From: Modestobacter sp.
GTDB taxonomy: Bacteria; Actinomycetota; Actinomycetes; Mycobacteriales; Geodermatophilaceae
DNA: 6,632 nt
Direction: 5' to 3'
NCBI GenBank assembly: GCA_025963425.1
Contig: JAOPUQ010000017.1
Span: 1 to 6,632, forward strand
Shown: positions 1 through 6,025 of the stretch, in pieces
Layout of the letters: each line of letters starts with the position of its first letter
Numbering within the stretch: the stretch's first letter is position 1
Made by a program: the position numbers and the translations under genes
The notes under the pieces: model-generated
What the model was told of the DNA's origin: nothing
Database searches by the model: none
Seen by the model: only the letters and a program-made list of their open reading frames with translations

Positions 1-198
1 GACGCCAAGCGGGCCGTCGCCATGCCGTACGCGCGGCGCGTGCTCGGGTTCAGCGGCGCGGCGCCCGACGTGACAGTCCCCCCGCTGAATTCCCGATCCA
101 ATCGAAGGCAGGCGTGCCGGGCAGCCGGCGTCCCGGTCCCGCCGCGCAAGGTCAGGGTTGGAGGTGGCGTTCGGTTCCCGTCCGCCATTCCCGGATGA
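1..198 (+). CDS. 3' end of an unrecognised protein (partial)
   Basis: The window opens inside a plus-strand reading frame (first codon GAC at position 1). Its first 24 codons nearly all end in G or C, which in this genome marks real coding sequence. The encoded tail begins DAKRAVAMPYARRVLGF. I do not recognise the family. The frame stays open to a TGA at 196-198, but third-position G/C bias fades after about codon 29, and the last 47 bases overlap the convergent phosphatase gene. The true stop may be earlier. A run of six C at 78-83 is followed by a TGA at 86-88 in the next frame, so a one-base error or slippage there would end the protein at about residue 28. Coding is fairly likely, the exact end is uncertain and the function is unknown. 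Confidence 0.5.
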   Translation, partial: DAKRAVAMPYARRVLGFSGAAPDVTVPPLNSRSNRRQACRAAGVPVPPRKVRVGGGVRFPSAIPG

Positions 199-1333
199 TG
201 ATGCTGGCGTCGTCCTGGAGTTGGTCGGCCTGGTGGCTGAGGACGTGCCGCATCAGGCGCCGGACGGTCTCGGGTGCAGGGTTGCCGGCTGCGGCGGCGG
301 CGCTGATGAAGTCGGCCAGCCGTTGTTCGCCGAAGAACTCTCCTTGCGGGGAGCGGGCCTCGGTGATGCCGTCGGTGTAGAGCACCAGGCGGTCGCCGGG
401 CTCCAGCCGGGTCTCGCAGCAGTCCGGCTTGGTCTGCTGCAGGCCCAGCGGGCGACTGGGTGGGCAGTGCGGCAGCCGCACCAGTGACGAGCCGCGCACG
501 ATGAGCGGTTCGGGATGTCCGGCGTTGATCCAGCGCAGCCGTCCGGTGCCGATGTCGAGGCGGGCGAGCACGGCGGTGGCGAACTGGCTGACCCCGATCT
601 GGGTGGCGATCGCCGCGTTGATCTCCACGGCGATGCCGGGGAGGTCCAGCCGGTTGCGGCGGGCGTGCCGGTAGGCGCTGATCGCGACGCTGGCCAGCAC
701 GGCGGCCGGCAGCCCGTGCCCGACGGAGTCGATGACCAGCAGGTCCATCGTGCTGCCGTTGATGGCGTAGTCGAAGCTGTCGCCGCCGACGTCGTAGGCG
801 GGCTCCAGGCCGCCGGTGACGACCACCCGGTCGGTGCCGAAGGACATCGGAGGCAGCAGCTCCCACTGCATCTCCGCCGCCAGGGACAGGGTCTTGCGGC
901 GGCGCAGCCGGGAGAAGATGTCGCTGTATGCGTCGTTGACCACGGTCAGCTCGGCGACGAGGCTGACGAACGCGCGGAGTTCGTCCTGCTGGTCGCCGGT
1001 GGGCTCATCCCGGAGGAGCAGCTCGATGACGCCCAGCCGTTCGACGCCGTCCAGCAGGGGCAGCCTGAGCCGGTAGCGGTGCTCCGCGGCGCGGTGGACC
1101 CCCTCGACCCGGCGAAACGCCCGGCCGGCCATCGTGCCCTCGATCGGCAGTTCCTGGCGTTCGGGCACTCCCGCCCCGGCCAGCGGCTGCAAAGTGGCCT
1201 GCTCGTAGTCGGCCAGGTACAGCACCGTCTCCCGGACACCGAGCATCCGGGCGTGGGCGGCGACGGTGGCGGCCAGGTCGTCGGGTGCCAGCAGGTGCGA
1301 GGCGTGCAGCAGCGACCGCAGAGGCTGGGTCAC
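152..1333 (-). CDS. GAF domain-containing PP2C/SpoIIE-family serine phosphatase
   Basis: The 393-residue product is a cytoplasmic signalling phosphatase. Residues about 10-135 fit a GAF-type sensor domain, followed by a short helical linker (about 136-155) and a SpoIIE/PP2C catalytic domain (about 155-385). The metal-binding motifs are in the expected order: GGDSFDY (183-189), IDSVGHG (201-207), NAGHPEPL (270-277), YTDGITEAR (319-327) and the terminal QDDAS (373-377). Asp185, Asp202, Asp321 and Asp374/375 are the likely metal ligands. In this family (RsbU, RsbP and SpoIIE relatives) the enzyme dephosphorylates a phospho-serine STAS anti-anti-sigma protein and so releases a sigma factor. The actual partner here is not in the window. 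The start is GTG at 1333-1331, and the upstream Shine-Dalgarno is weak (a GGGG eight bases before it). No kinase, PAS or transmembrane region is visible. The GTG overlaps the TGA of an upstream minus-strand open frame, discussed in the findings. Family confidence is high; ligand and substrate are unknown. Confidence 0.93.
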   Translation of the reverse strand: MTQPLRSLLHASHLLAPDDLAATVAAHARMLGVRETVLYLADYEQATLQPLAGAGVPERQELPIEGTMAGRAFRRVEGVHRAAEHRYRLRLPLLDGVERLGVIELLLRDEPTGDQQDELRAFVSLVAELTVVNDAYSDIFSRLRRRKTLSLAAEMQWELLPPMSFGTDRVVVTGGLEPAYDVGGDSFDYAINGSTMDLLVIDSVGHGLPAAVLASVAISAYRHARRNRLDLPGIAVEINAAIATQIGVSQFATAVLARLDIGTGRLRWINAGHPEPLIVRGSSLVRLPHCPPSRPLGLQQTKPDCCETRLEPGDRLVLYTDGITEARSPQGEFFGEQRLADFISAAAAAGNPAPETVRRLMRHVLSHQADQLQDDASIIIREWRTGTERHLQP

Positions 1334-1879
1334 TGCGCACGCCCCGATCCTCGGTCCACCCTGTTTGCGGGACGGTATCCCTGCCTGGCGCGACGTGGTG
1401 GCCGGAGCGCCCCGGGCGTCACGATCAGGAACTGGCGGCGATTCATGACGAGGCCTTCGCCGAGTCCGCGGCCGAGACGGAGCCGTCGGACCCCGGTCAC
1501 GCCGGCGACCGGTGACTCCTCATGGAAGAAGGCCCCGGACCCGTCGCATGGACGCTCCCGGGCCGGCATCCTCGCGGGCGCGGCGGCTGTCAACGCCTCC
1601 TGCCGCACTGGGCGGACGGGAGTCCGCTCGGTGAGCTGGCACGGGCTGTTGTCGATCACACAGGCGTGGCCAGTTGCGGTGGGATGCGGACCCTGGTGGG
1701 GACAGCTCGCACGGTGGCGGCGGTGAGGTCGGAGGCCCAGACCTGCCATCACGTCGTCACGCTGCTGGTGACGCCTGCGTGACGTGGGCACGTGAGGCTC
1801 GGACGCGGTCGGAACCGTGCCCAACCTGTCGCGGGTCGCCCGCGGCTACACGCACCAGAGCCCTCCCGCGGAGGTCCTC
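1334..1879. other. Gene-poor spacer with possible coding remnants
   Basis: No gene can be supported with confidence in this stretch between the phosphatase start and the carboxypeptidase operon. Three things look more than random. A plus-strand frame at about 1396-1515 has strong G/C third positions and encodes an acidic tail (ELAAIHDEAFAESAAETEP, then a short end before TGA 1513-1515) but has no sensible start. A minus-strand ORF from ATG 1446 (MNRRQFLIVTPGAL) runs 38 codons to a TGA at 1332-1330 that overlaps the phosphatase GTG. A plus-strand 86-codon frame at 1522-1782 is open but resembles nothing I know. The stretch must also carry the promoters for the minus-strand phosphatase and the plus-strand operon, but I see no convincing -35/-10 pair. 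Confidence 0.4.
1870..1874 (+). promoter_or_regulatory. Ribosome binding site of the prodomain-like gene
   Basis: GGAGG, within GCGGAGG, lies five bases before the ATG at 1880. It fixes the start of the small gene at this ATG rather than at an upstream in-frame GTG at 1817, which has no comparable site. Confidence 0.75.
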
Positions 1880-2176
1880 ATGACCACGTTCCACATCACC
1901 GTTCGCGGCACCGATCGCGAGGCCATGGCCGACCTCGTCCGGACGCATGGGCTGCGGGTCTTCCCGCAGACCCTCGACGAGGGAGATCCGCAGCCCCGGG
2001 TCGACGCGATGGCCGACGAACCCACGATCCGACGCCTGCAGGACGCCGGATACCGGGTCGAGCGGCACGAGGACGTCGACGAGGCAGCGCAGGAGGACCT
2101 CGAGCACGTCGGTCAGGGCAACCGGTTCGCCGCGGAGTTGGCCGAAGCGACGGAGGCGGAGGGGGATCGGTCGTGA
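1880..2176 (+). CDS. Small protein resembling a carboxypeptidase prodomain
   Basis: This gene encodes 98 residues starting MTTFHITVRGTDREAM. The ATG at 1880 is chosen because of its GGAGG. The sequence suggests an alternating strand/helix pattern: strand 2-10, helix 12-25, strands about 26-31 and 39-45, helix 47-56 (PTIRRLQDAGY) and strand 57-62, then an acidic tail rich in Glu and Ala. This order, and the phrase 'relative change of value, then L-x-x-x-G-Y-x-V', is what is known of the open-sandwich prodomains that precede M14 zinc carboxypeptidases. I therefore infer a prodomain-like chaperone or inhibitor supplied as a separate chain. There is no signal peptide, membrane segment or catalytic motif. 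Its TGA (2174-2176) overlaps the GTG of the M14 peptidase gene, so the two are almost certainly co-transcribed and translationally coupled. The coding call is firm; the function is inferred from fold pattern and position only. Confidence 0.75.
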   Translation: MTTFHITVRGTDREAMADLVRTHGLRVFPQTLDEGDPQPRVDAMADEPTIRRLQDAGYRVERHEDVDEAAQEDLEHVGQGNRFAAELAEATEAEGDRS

Positions 2177-3396
2177 CCTACCTGAACGTCGCCGAAGTCG
2201 AGACCGCGCTCGCGCTCGCCGCGCGGCCGGCGAACGCCGGCTTCACCGAGCTGCTCGCCCTCCCCCACCGGACGTGGGAGGGGCGGACCTGCTCCGCCCT
2301 GCGGGTCCACGCGGGCCCGACCGCCCGCGCCGGCGTCTATCTGCTCGGCGGCGTGCACGCTCGGGAGTGGGGAAGCCCCGACATCCTGATCAACTTCGTG
2401 CGGCTGCTGACGGACGCCTTCCGGACCCACACCGGCATCACCCAGGGTGGCGCGAGCATCAGCGCGGCTGAGGTGCAGAACGTGGTGACCTCGCTCGACG
2501 TGGTGGTCCTGCCGCAGGCCAACCCTGACGGTCGACACCACTCCATGACGGTGGACCCGATGTGGCGCAAGAACCGCCGACCCGCGGACCCGGGACAGGC
2601 GCGCTGTCCCAGCGGCGGCGGGAAGGGCCCCGGCGTCGATGTCAACCGCAACTACGACTTTCTCTGGGACTACCCCACCACGTTCAGCCCGCGTGCGCCC
2701 GTGATGACCTCGACCGACCCGTGCGAGGAGATCTACCGCGGACCGAGCGCCACATCCGAACCGGAGACCGCCAACGTCACCTGGCTGCTGGACCGGTACC
2801 GGTCGCTGACCCACTTCATCGACGTCCACTCCTTCGGCGAGGACATTCTCTACAACTGGGGCGATGACGACGACCAGACCACGGACCCGTCGATGAACTT
2901 CCACAATCCCGCTTACGACGGCGCGCGCGGCATCCCGGACAGCACCCCCGGCGGCGACCCGGCCAAGTACCGCGAGTTCCTGCCGGCCGCTGACCTGAAC
3001 GAGGCGAAAACCCTCGGCACCACCATGCGCGACGCCATCCAGGCAGCACGCGGCCGGCAGTACAGCGTGAAGAGCGCCGTCGGGCTCTACCCCACGTCGG
3101 GCACCTCCGACGACTGGGCCTACTCGCGCAGCTTCCTGGATCCCGCCCAGGGCAAGGTCCTCGGCTTCACGATCGAGTGGGGGCCACAGCGAGCGTCGAT
3201 CTCCAAGAGCTTCCACCCCAATTACCCGGACATGGTCCCCATCATCGAGGAGATCACGGCGGCACTGCTGGCCTTCTGCTCGTCGGTCGCCACCCGCGCC
3301 GCATCACCGCCCGCCGACCAGACCGCGGCCATGCCGCGGCAGGAGTCCCCGGCCAGCGCCGCGGCGGACGTGTCAGGCCGTCGTGGCCAGCCGTAG
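2173..3396 (+). CDS. M14-family zinc carboxypeptidase
   Basis: The product is a 407-residue metallocarboxypeptidase that should remove C-terminal amino acids from peptides using one zinc ion. The zinc ligands are visible: HARE (His62, Glu65) and VHS (His219). FTIEWG contains the expected general base Glu335. The substrate-carboxylate region is present as NPDGR (117-121), MWRKNRR (130-136) and VDVNRNYD (155-162). The length fits a complete catalytic domain, plus a Pro/Ala-rich tail from about residue 372 that is probably disordered. The start is GTG at 2173, with GGAGGGGG at 2158-2165 seven bases upstream; it overlaps the preceding stop as GTGA. The frame extends further upstream, but that part is a shadow of the 98-residue gene. 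No Sec or Tat signal is seen, so it may be cytoplasmic, unlike the classical secreted digestive enzymes. There is no fused prodomain; the upstream gene may supply one. The family and catalytic competence are clear, but the substrate preference cannot be read. Confidence 0.95.
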   Translation: MTYLNVAEVETALALAARPANAGFTELLALPHRTWEGRTCSALRVHAGPTARAGVYLLGGVHAREWGSPDILINFVRLLTDAFRTHTGITQGGASISAAEVQNVVTSLDVVVLPQANPDGRHHSMTVDPMWRKNRRPADPGQARCPSGGGKGPGVDVNRNYDFLWDYPTTFSPRAPVMTSTDPCEEIYRGPSATSEPETANVTWLLDRYRSLTHFIDVHSFGEDILYNWGDDDDQTTDPSMNFHNPAYDGARGIPDSTPGGDPAKYREFLPAADLNEAKTLGTTMRDAIQAARGRQYSVKSAVGLYPTSGTSDDWAYSRSFLDPAQGKVLGFTIEWGPQRASISKSFHPNYPDMVPIIEEITAALLAFCSSVATRAASPPADQTAAMPRQESPASAAADVSGRRGQP

Positions 3397-3406
3397 CGGG
3401 CGCGCC

Positions 3407-3412
3407 AGGAGG
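3407..3412 (+). promoter_or_regulatory. Perfect Shine-Dalgarno AGGAGG before a TGA-interrupted frame
   Basis: AGGAGG sits ten bases after the carboxypeptidase stop and four bases before GTG 3417-3419. It is the strongest ribosome binding site in the window, yet the frame it serves closes after 14 codons (TGA 3459-3461). It argues that the next gene originally started here. Confidence 0.6.
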
Positions 3413-3416
3413 CGTC

Positions 3417-3896
3417 GTGACCGTCGCTGGAGATGAGGCTCATGAGTGCACGCGCTCTTGAGCAGACACCGCCCCCGACGCCGGCGACGGCCGCGGACGG
3501 CAGAACGTCGTCGTGTACCGGCGCTCGTGGGCCGAGGGCACCGCCACCGACGGCTCTCGGGCCGGCTGGAGCAAGGAGCAGTCCAACCCGAAGCTGTTCG
3601 TCCAGGCCACCGTCTACCTCGCCGAGCTCGCCGGCGACGTCGGCGCCCGATTCGTCGAGGCCGTCGAGTCCCGGATTCTGGGCACTCACGATCTCGCGCC
3701 ACTGGTGCTGCCGGCGCAGCGCACCCGCGTACGGGCGCCGGTCTTGGCAGCGCTGCGTACCAATCCCTACCGCGAGGGGGCCACACGCGATCTGCCCGCC
3801 TTCCCCAGCGTCGGCCAGGCCCACGCACACGCCCAGCAGAAACTCGAACTGCGGCGCGCAGCCGGCGGTAACGACCCGCAGCTGCCACAGGACTGA
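3417..3896 (+). pseudogene. Unrecognised third operon gene with an in-frame TGA
   Basis: From GTG 3417 the frame reads 14 codons, meets TGA at 3459-3461, then stays open for another 144 codons in the same frame to TGA 3894-3896. Without the stop it would be a 159-residue protein. The part after about 3486 has nearly pure G/C third positions (for example SNPKLFVQATVYLAELAG and HAQQKLELRRAAGG), so it has been a real gene. I do not recognise the family; it looks soluble, with a helical middle (about 60-95) and no signal or membrane segment. It lies 20 bases after the carboxypeptidase and is probably in the same operon. If translated today, the best remaining start is GTG 3513 (127 residues), which has only a weak upstream GGACGG. 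The alternatives are a sequencing error, a nonsense mutation, or a start at ATG 3442 in another frame followed by a one-base frameshift near 3500. Confidence 0.55.
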
Positions 3897-4086
3897 CAGC
3901 TGCCGCGATCCGGCCCGTGGCGGCACGACCAGCGCGAGGCGTGTAAGAAGTCGGCCGGTAGCGTGTACGAATTCCCCCGAGGACAGGCTCGCTGCGCTGG
4001 TGGCATGGGCGTCGTTCCCGGTCGAGTCACTGACCTTCGTCCTGACCCGCACGCTGCAGGACTCCTGGCCGAGTCGCCTCGAGGCG

Positions 4087-4121
4087 GGGGGCTGCCGCCA
4101 GTTGAGTTGACTCCTTGCGTG
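4087..4121 (+). repeat. Left terminal inverted repeat of the IS3 element
   Basis: Comparison with the reverse complement of 5767-5801 gives 23 matches in 35 positions, including GTTGAC at 4106-4111 and CTGCC at 4092-4096. The outermost base is G instead of the expected T, so the exact edge is good to within a few bases. Confidence 0.55.
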
Positions 4122-4155
4122 TGAGGCTGCGGCCTCGCTGGAAGCGATCAGCGCT

Positions 4156-4326
4156 GTGCCCCAGCCGTTCCCGGCGGAGTTCCGTCGTGACGTCATCGCC
4201 GTCGCTCACGAGGGCGAGGCGTCGATCTCCCAGATCGCCCGGGACTTCGGCATCTCGGAGTCCTGCCTGCAACGCTGGCTGAAGATCGCCGACCGCGAAG
4301 ACGGCCTCGCCCCCACCGGCCGGTGA
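4156..4326 (+). pseudogene. IS3-family transposase OrfA, N-terminal fragment
   Basis: The fragment is 56 codons from GTG 4156 to TGA 4324. It starts MPQPFPAEFRRDVIAVA and continues with a helix-turn-helix (SISQIARDFGISESCLQRWL, residues about 23-42), as is typical of the DNA-binding part of IS3/IS911 OrfA proteins, which recognises the terminal repeats. Family members are usually 90-105 residues and continue with a leucine-zipper region after the 'ADxEDG' stretch. Here the homology ends at about residue 50 (ADREDGLAP), where the junction with the IS30 remnant begins, and the stop is accidental. No Shine-Dalgarno is evident. The protein could at most bind DNA. Confidence 0.85.
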
Positions 4327-4334
4327 CCGGGGCG

Positions 4335-5408
4335 GTCCCAGGTCAACGACCTACGCAGTTGCTCGGGCAGGGTCGTGATGACGGCCGTGATCGCGTCGCG
4401 GACCGCTTCGGCGCCGTGGCCAGCCAGCGCCGGCCGGCTCTTGGCTCTGGCGCCCTGTCGGTGGCCCGCCATCGGCGGCAGGTGCAGCAGCATCGTGAAC
4501 CGGGTGGTCCGCTCGACGAGCGCGCCGATCGCCGAGCTGTTCAGACCGAGGATGAGGTCGCCCTCCCAGTGCCCCGGCACGGCTCGATCCTCGACCTCCG
4601 CCGGCCGAGCGCTGATCTTGACCTCCGGGCTGATGAAGCCCTTGCCGCGGCCGCCGGCCCGAGCGCTCGGGACACGCAGCGCTCGCCCGCGCGGAGATAG
4701 GTTGTGAGCTCGCGGCGCAGCGCGCGGCGGCCCTGTACGTACAGGGCCTGGTAGATCGCCTCGTGCGACACACGCATGGACGCATCGTCGGGGAAGTCGA
4801 TCGGCAGCCGCCGCGCGATCTGCTCCGGACTCCACGCCGTCGCCCACCGCCGGTCCTGCCGTCGACCGTGTCGCCGTCCCTTCCACGGCACCAGCGGGCC
4901 TGACACCGTCGTTCCATCGGCAGCGGTCACCGCACCGGACAGTCGGTCCTCGACGTATTGCCGGAGACGGTCGTTATCGGCCAGCTTGGCGGTCTTGGGG
5001 CGGCGCGCCACCCGCTCGGCCTTCCACGGTGCGACCGAGGCTCGGCACTCCAGCGTGCCGCCGCGGGTCGCGGCGTTGCGCCGCAACTCGCGGGGGACGG
5101 TCGACGGCGATCGGCGCAATGCCCGCGCGATCTGCCGCCCCCCGACGTTCTGGGCGTGCAGGAGCGAGATCTTCCCGCTCGGCGAAGCACAGGCAGCGCC
5201 CGGAAGTCACCTCCAGCGACATCGGCGGCATGCCGCCACCATGACGAAACCAGCGCGAGCCCACCGGTGGCGACACGCCACAGGCCGCCGCTGCGTCCTC
5301 GCTCGACATGCCTTCGGCAATCCGACGCCAGAACTGCCGCTGGACATCACGGTGCGGCGGCGGCCGCCCCGGCGACCGCATCGGCGGTCTTCCTGTCGCC
5401 GCTGCCAT
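4335..5408 (-). pseudogene. IS30-family transposase, two frameshifts and C-terminal truncation
   Basis: Joining three frames gives about 357 residues of an IS30-type DDE transposase, against roughly 450 for this subfamily. Frame one (5408 to about 5174) begins MAAATGRPPMRSPGRPPP and ends SGRCLCFAERE. Frame two (about 5173-4687) starts ISLLHAQNVGGRQIARALRR, the helix-turn-helix, and runs through PEQIARRLPIDFPDDASMRV and HEAIYQALYVQG. Frame three (about 4685-4335) resumes RALRVPSARAGGRGKGF and contains the first catalytic Asp in GHWEGDLILG and the second in LRRSLTWD at the very breakpoint. The third catalytic residue, a Glu in a 'NENTNGLLRQ'-like motif of the family, is missing. The first shift fits loss of two bases from a GAGA repeat near 5170-5174; the second fits loss of one C near 4685-4688. 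The gene is dead as it stands. Confidence 0.88.
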
Positions 5409-5449
5409 AGATCCCGGCGGACGCCCTACACACACCCCTCTCGCTGAGG

Positions 5450-5475
5450 TGTTGCGACGACCGCTTGAGTCCGCC
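5450..5475 (-). repeat. Terminal inverted repeat of the IS30-family element (5' end)
   Basis: Read on the minus strand, 22 bases from 5471 inward differ at about five positions from the IS30 terminal repeat as I recall it (GATTCAA...GTCAACGCAACA). The end lies about 65 bases upstream of the transposase ATG. No partner repeat is found near 4331. The outer four bases are uncertain. Confidence 0.55.
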
Positions 5476-5760
5476 CAGCTCCGCTCGACCGCCTTCCTCC
5501 GCACCATCAAGAACAACGGCCTGACCGGCTCGATGGGCAGAGTCGGCGCCTGCGGTGACAACGCCGCCATGGAGTCCTTCTTCGCGCTGCTCCAGAAGAA
5601 CGTGCTCGACGGGCAGCGCTGGACCACCCGCGAGGAGCTACGCCGGGCGATCATCACCTGGATCGAACGCACCTACCACCGCCGGCGCCGGCAACGCCGA
5701 CTGGGACGACTCACTCCGGTCGAATACGAGGCACTCAACCTCGCCGCCACCGCGGCCTGA
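5473..5760 (+). pseudogene. IS3-family transposase OrfB, C-terminal fragment
   Basis: The fragment is 95 residues of the integrase-core end of an IS3-family OrfB, from AQLRSTAFLRTIKNNG through TGSMGRVGACGDNAAMESFF (catalytic Glu in AMESF), KNVLDGQRWTTREELR, IERTYHRRRRQ and GRLTPVEYEALN to TGA 5758-5760. In intact relatives the second catalytic Asp lies in an 'HSDRGxQFRS' motif directly before this point. Here the upstream codons belong to the IS30 terminal repeat, so the insertion fell in that motif. The frame happens to be open leftwards across the IS30 sequence to 5308, but that part is not IS3 protein. An internal ATG at 5533 exists, but no functional product is expected. Confidence 0.88.
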
Positions 5761-5766
5761 CCACCC

Positions 5767-5801
5767 CACCCGACGGGTCAACCGAAGCCGGGGCAGTCCC
5801 A
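5767..5801 (+). repeat. Right terminal inverted repeat of the IS3 element
   Basis: This repeat starts six bases after the orfB stop and ends in GGGGCAGTCCCA at 5790-5801, giving the CA terminus usual for the family. It pairs with 4087-4121 at 23 of 35 positions. Confidence 0.6.
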
Positions 5802-5990
5802 AGCTGCCCGCCGACTGTTTGGCTGTGCAGACACTCGATGAGACGACGCGCCCGCTCAGAGCCGGCCGACCAGCGCCGTCGTCCACGGCTCTGGGCGCGG
5901 TGGCGAACCCGGGGAGTCCCTGACGGCGGCCTATGGGAACACGTCGTTGAGCCGGTGGCATCGGCTGCGGCGGCTCCGATCAGGCGATCT

Positions 5991-6005
5991 ATCGCCATCC
6001 TCGAT
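5991..6005 (+). promoter_or_regulatory. Candidate LysR-type operator ATC-N9-GAT
   Basis: ATCG-N7-CGAT lies 68 bases before the LysR ATG. It satisfies the T-N11-A dyad (ATC-N9-GAT) known as the recognition site of many LysR-type regulators. Position and symmetry make it a candidate autoregulatory site. No gene is left on the opposite strand for it to control within the window. Confidence 0.45.
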
Positions 6006-6025
6006 GATCCCCATCGTGAATTTGC

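Larger units (their letters stand above)
4331..5475 (-). mobile_element. IS30-family element, truncated at its 3' end
   Basis: The remnant runs on the minus strand. Its 5' end is at the right: upstream of the transposase ATG (5408) the minus strand carries GACTCAAGCGGTCGTCGCAA, continuing CA (5471-5450). From memory this closely resembles the terminal repeat of the original IS30, so the element edge is at about 5475. That is exactly where IS3 orfB homology resumes on the plus strand. The other end is missing: the transposase stops being recognisable at about 4334, and no matching terminal repeat exists there. The 3' part, roughly 100 codons plus the second repeat, has been deleted. Confidence 0.75.
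4087..5801 (+). mobile_element. IS3-family element, deleted and interrupted by an IS30-family element
   Basis: The element holds the start of an IS3-type orfA (4156-4326) and the end of an IS3-type orfB (about 5473-5760) on the plus strand, with a minus-strand IS30-family remnant between them. Imperfect inverted repeats bound it (4087-4121 and 5767-5801, 23 of 35 positions complementary). The spacing is normal for the family: orfA starts 69 bases inside the left end and orfB stops 41 bases inside the right end. The right edge, read inward, begins TGGGACTGCCCC, matching the usual TG...CA ends. Only about 570 bases of IS3 sequence remain out of the 1.2-1.4 kb normal for the family, so most of orfB and half of orfA are gone. 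No target duplication is visible (ggcg left, agct right). The element cannot move by itself. Confidence 0.75.

Noticed and set aside
117..136. A CCGGG/CCCGG hairpin between the two convergent genes, considered as a shared terminator.
   Set aside because: There are only five base pairs with a ten-base loop and no T run.
515..1726. A long plus-strand open frame of about 400 codons opposite the phosphatase gene.
   Set aside because: It is an antisense shadow of the phosphatase: the product is low-complexity, no domain is recognisable, and the minus-strand frame has all the SpoIIE motifs.
1811..1837. GGAACC with a possible downstream GTC, considered as an extracytoplasmic sigma-factor promoter for the carboxypeptidase operon.
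   Set aside because: The -10 half does not fit at the normal spacing, and such short motifs are common in GC-rich DNA.
1792..2172. An N-terminal extension of the carboxypeptidase by 127 codons.
   Set aside because: The extension is Arg/Gly-rich and lies out of frame over the 98-residue gene, which has its own ribosome binding site; GTG 2173 has a good Shine-Dalgarno.
2113..3216. A 367-codon minus-strand open frame across the carboxypeptidase.
   Set aside because: High GC keeps the antisense frame open. The plus strand has the complete zinc-peptidase motifs.
3417..3461. Selenocysteine insertion at the TGA in the third operon gene.
   Set aside because: No known selenoprotein family matches, and I see no clear stem-loop of the right kind directly after the codon; mutation or an alternative start explains it more simply.
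3901..3925. A TGCCGC/GCGGCA hairpin just after the third operon gene, considered as a terminator.
   Set aside because: The stem is six bases with a 13-base loop and no following T run, which is too weak in this composition to call.
3222..4196. A 324-codon minus-strand frame over the unknown third operon gene and the spacer.
   Set aside because: It has no coding bias and no recognisable motif, and it crosses the end of the carboxypeptidase and the IS3 edge.
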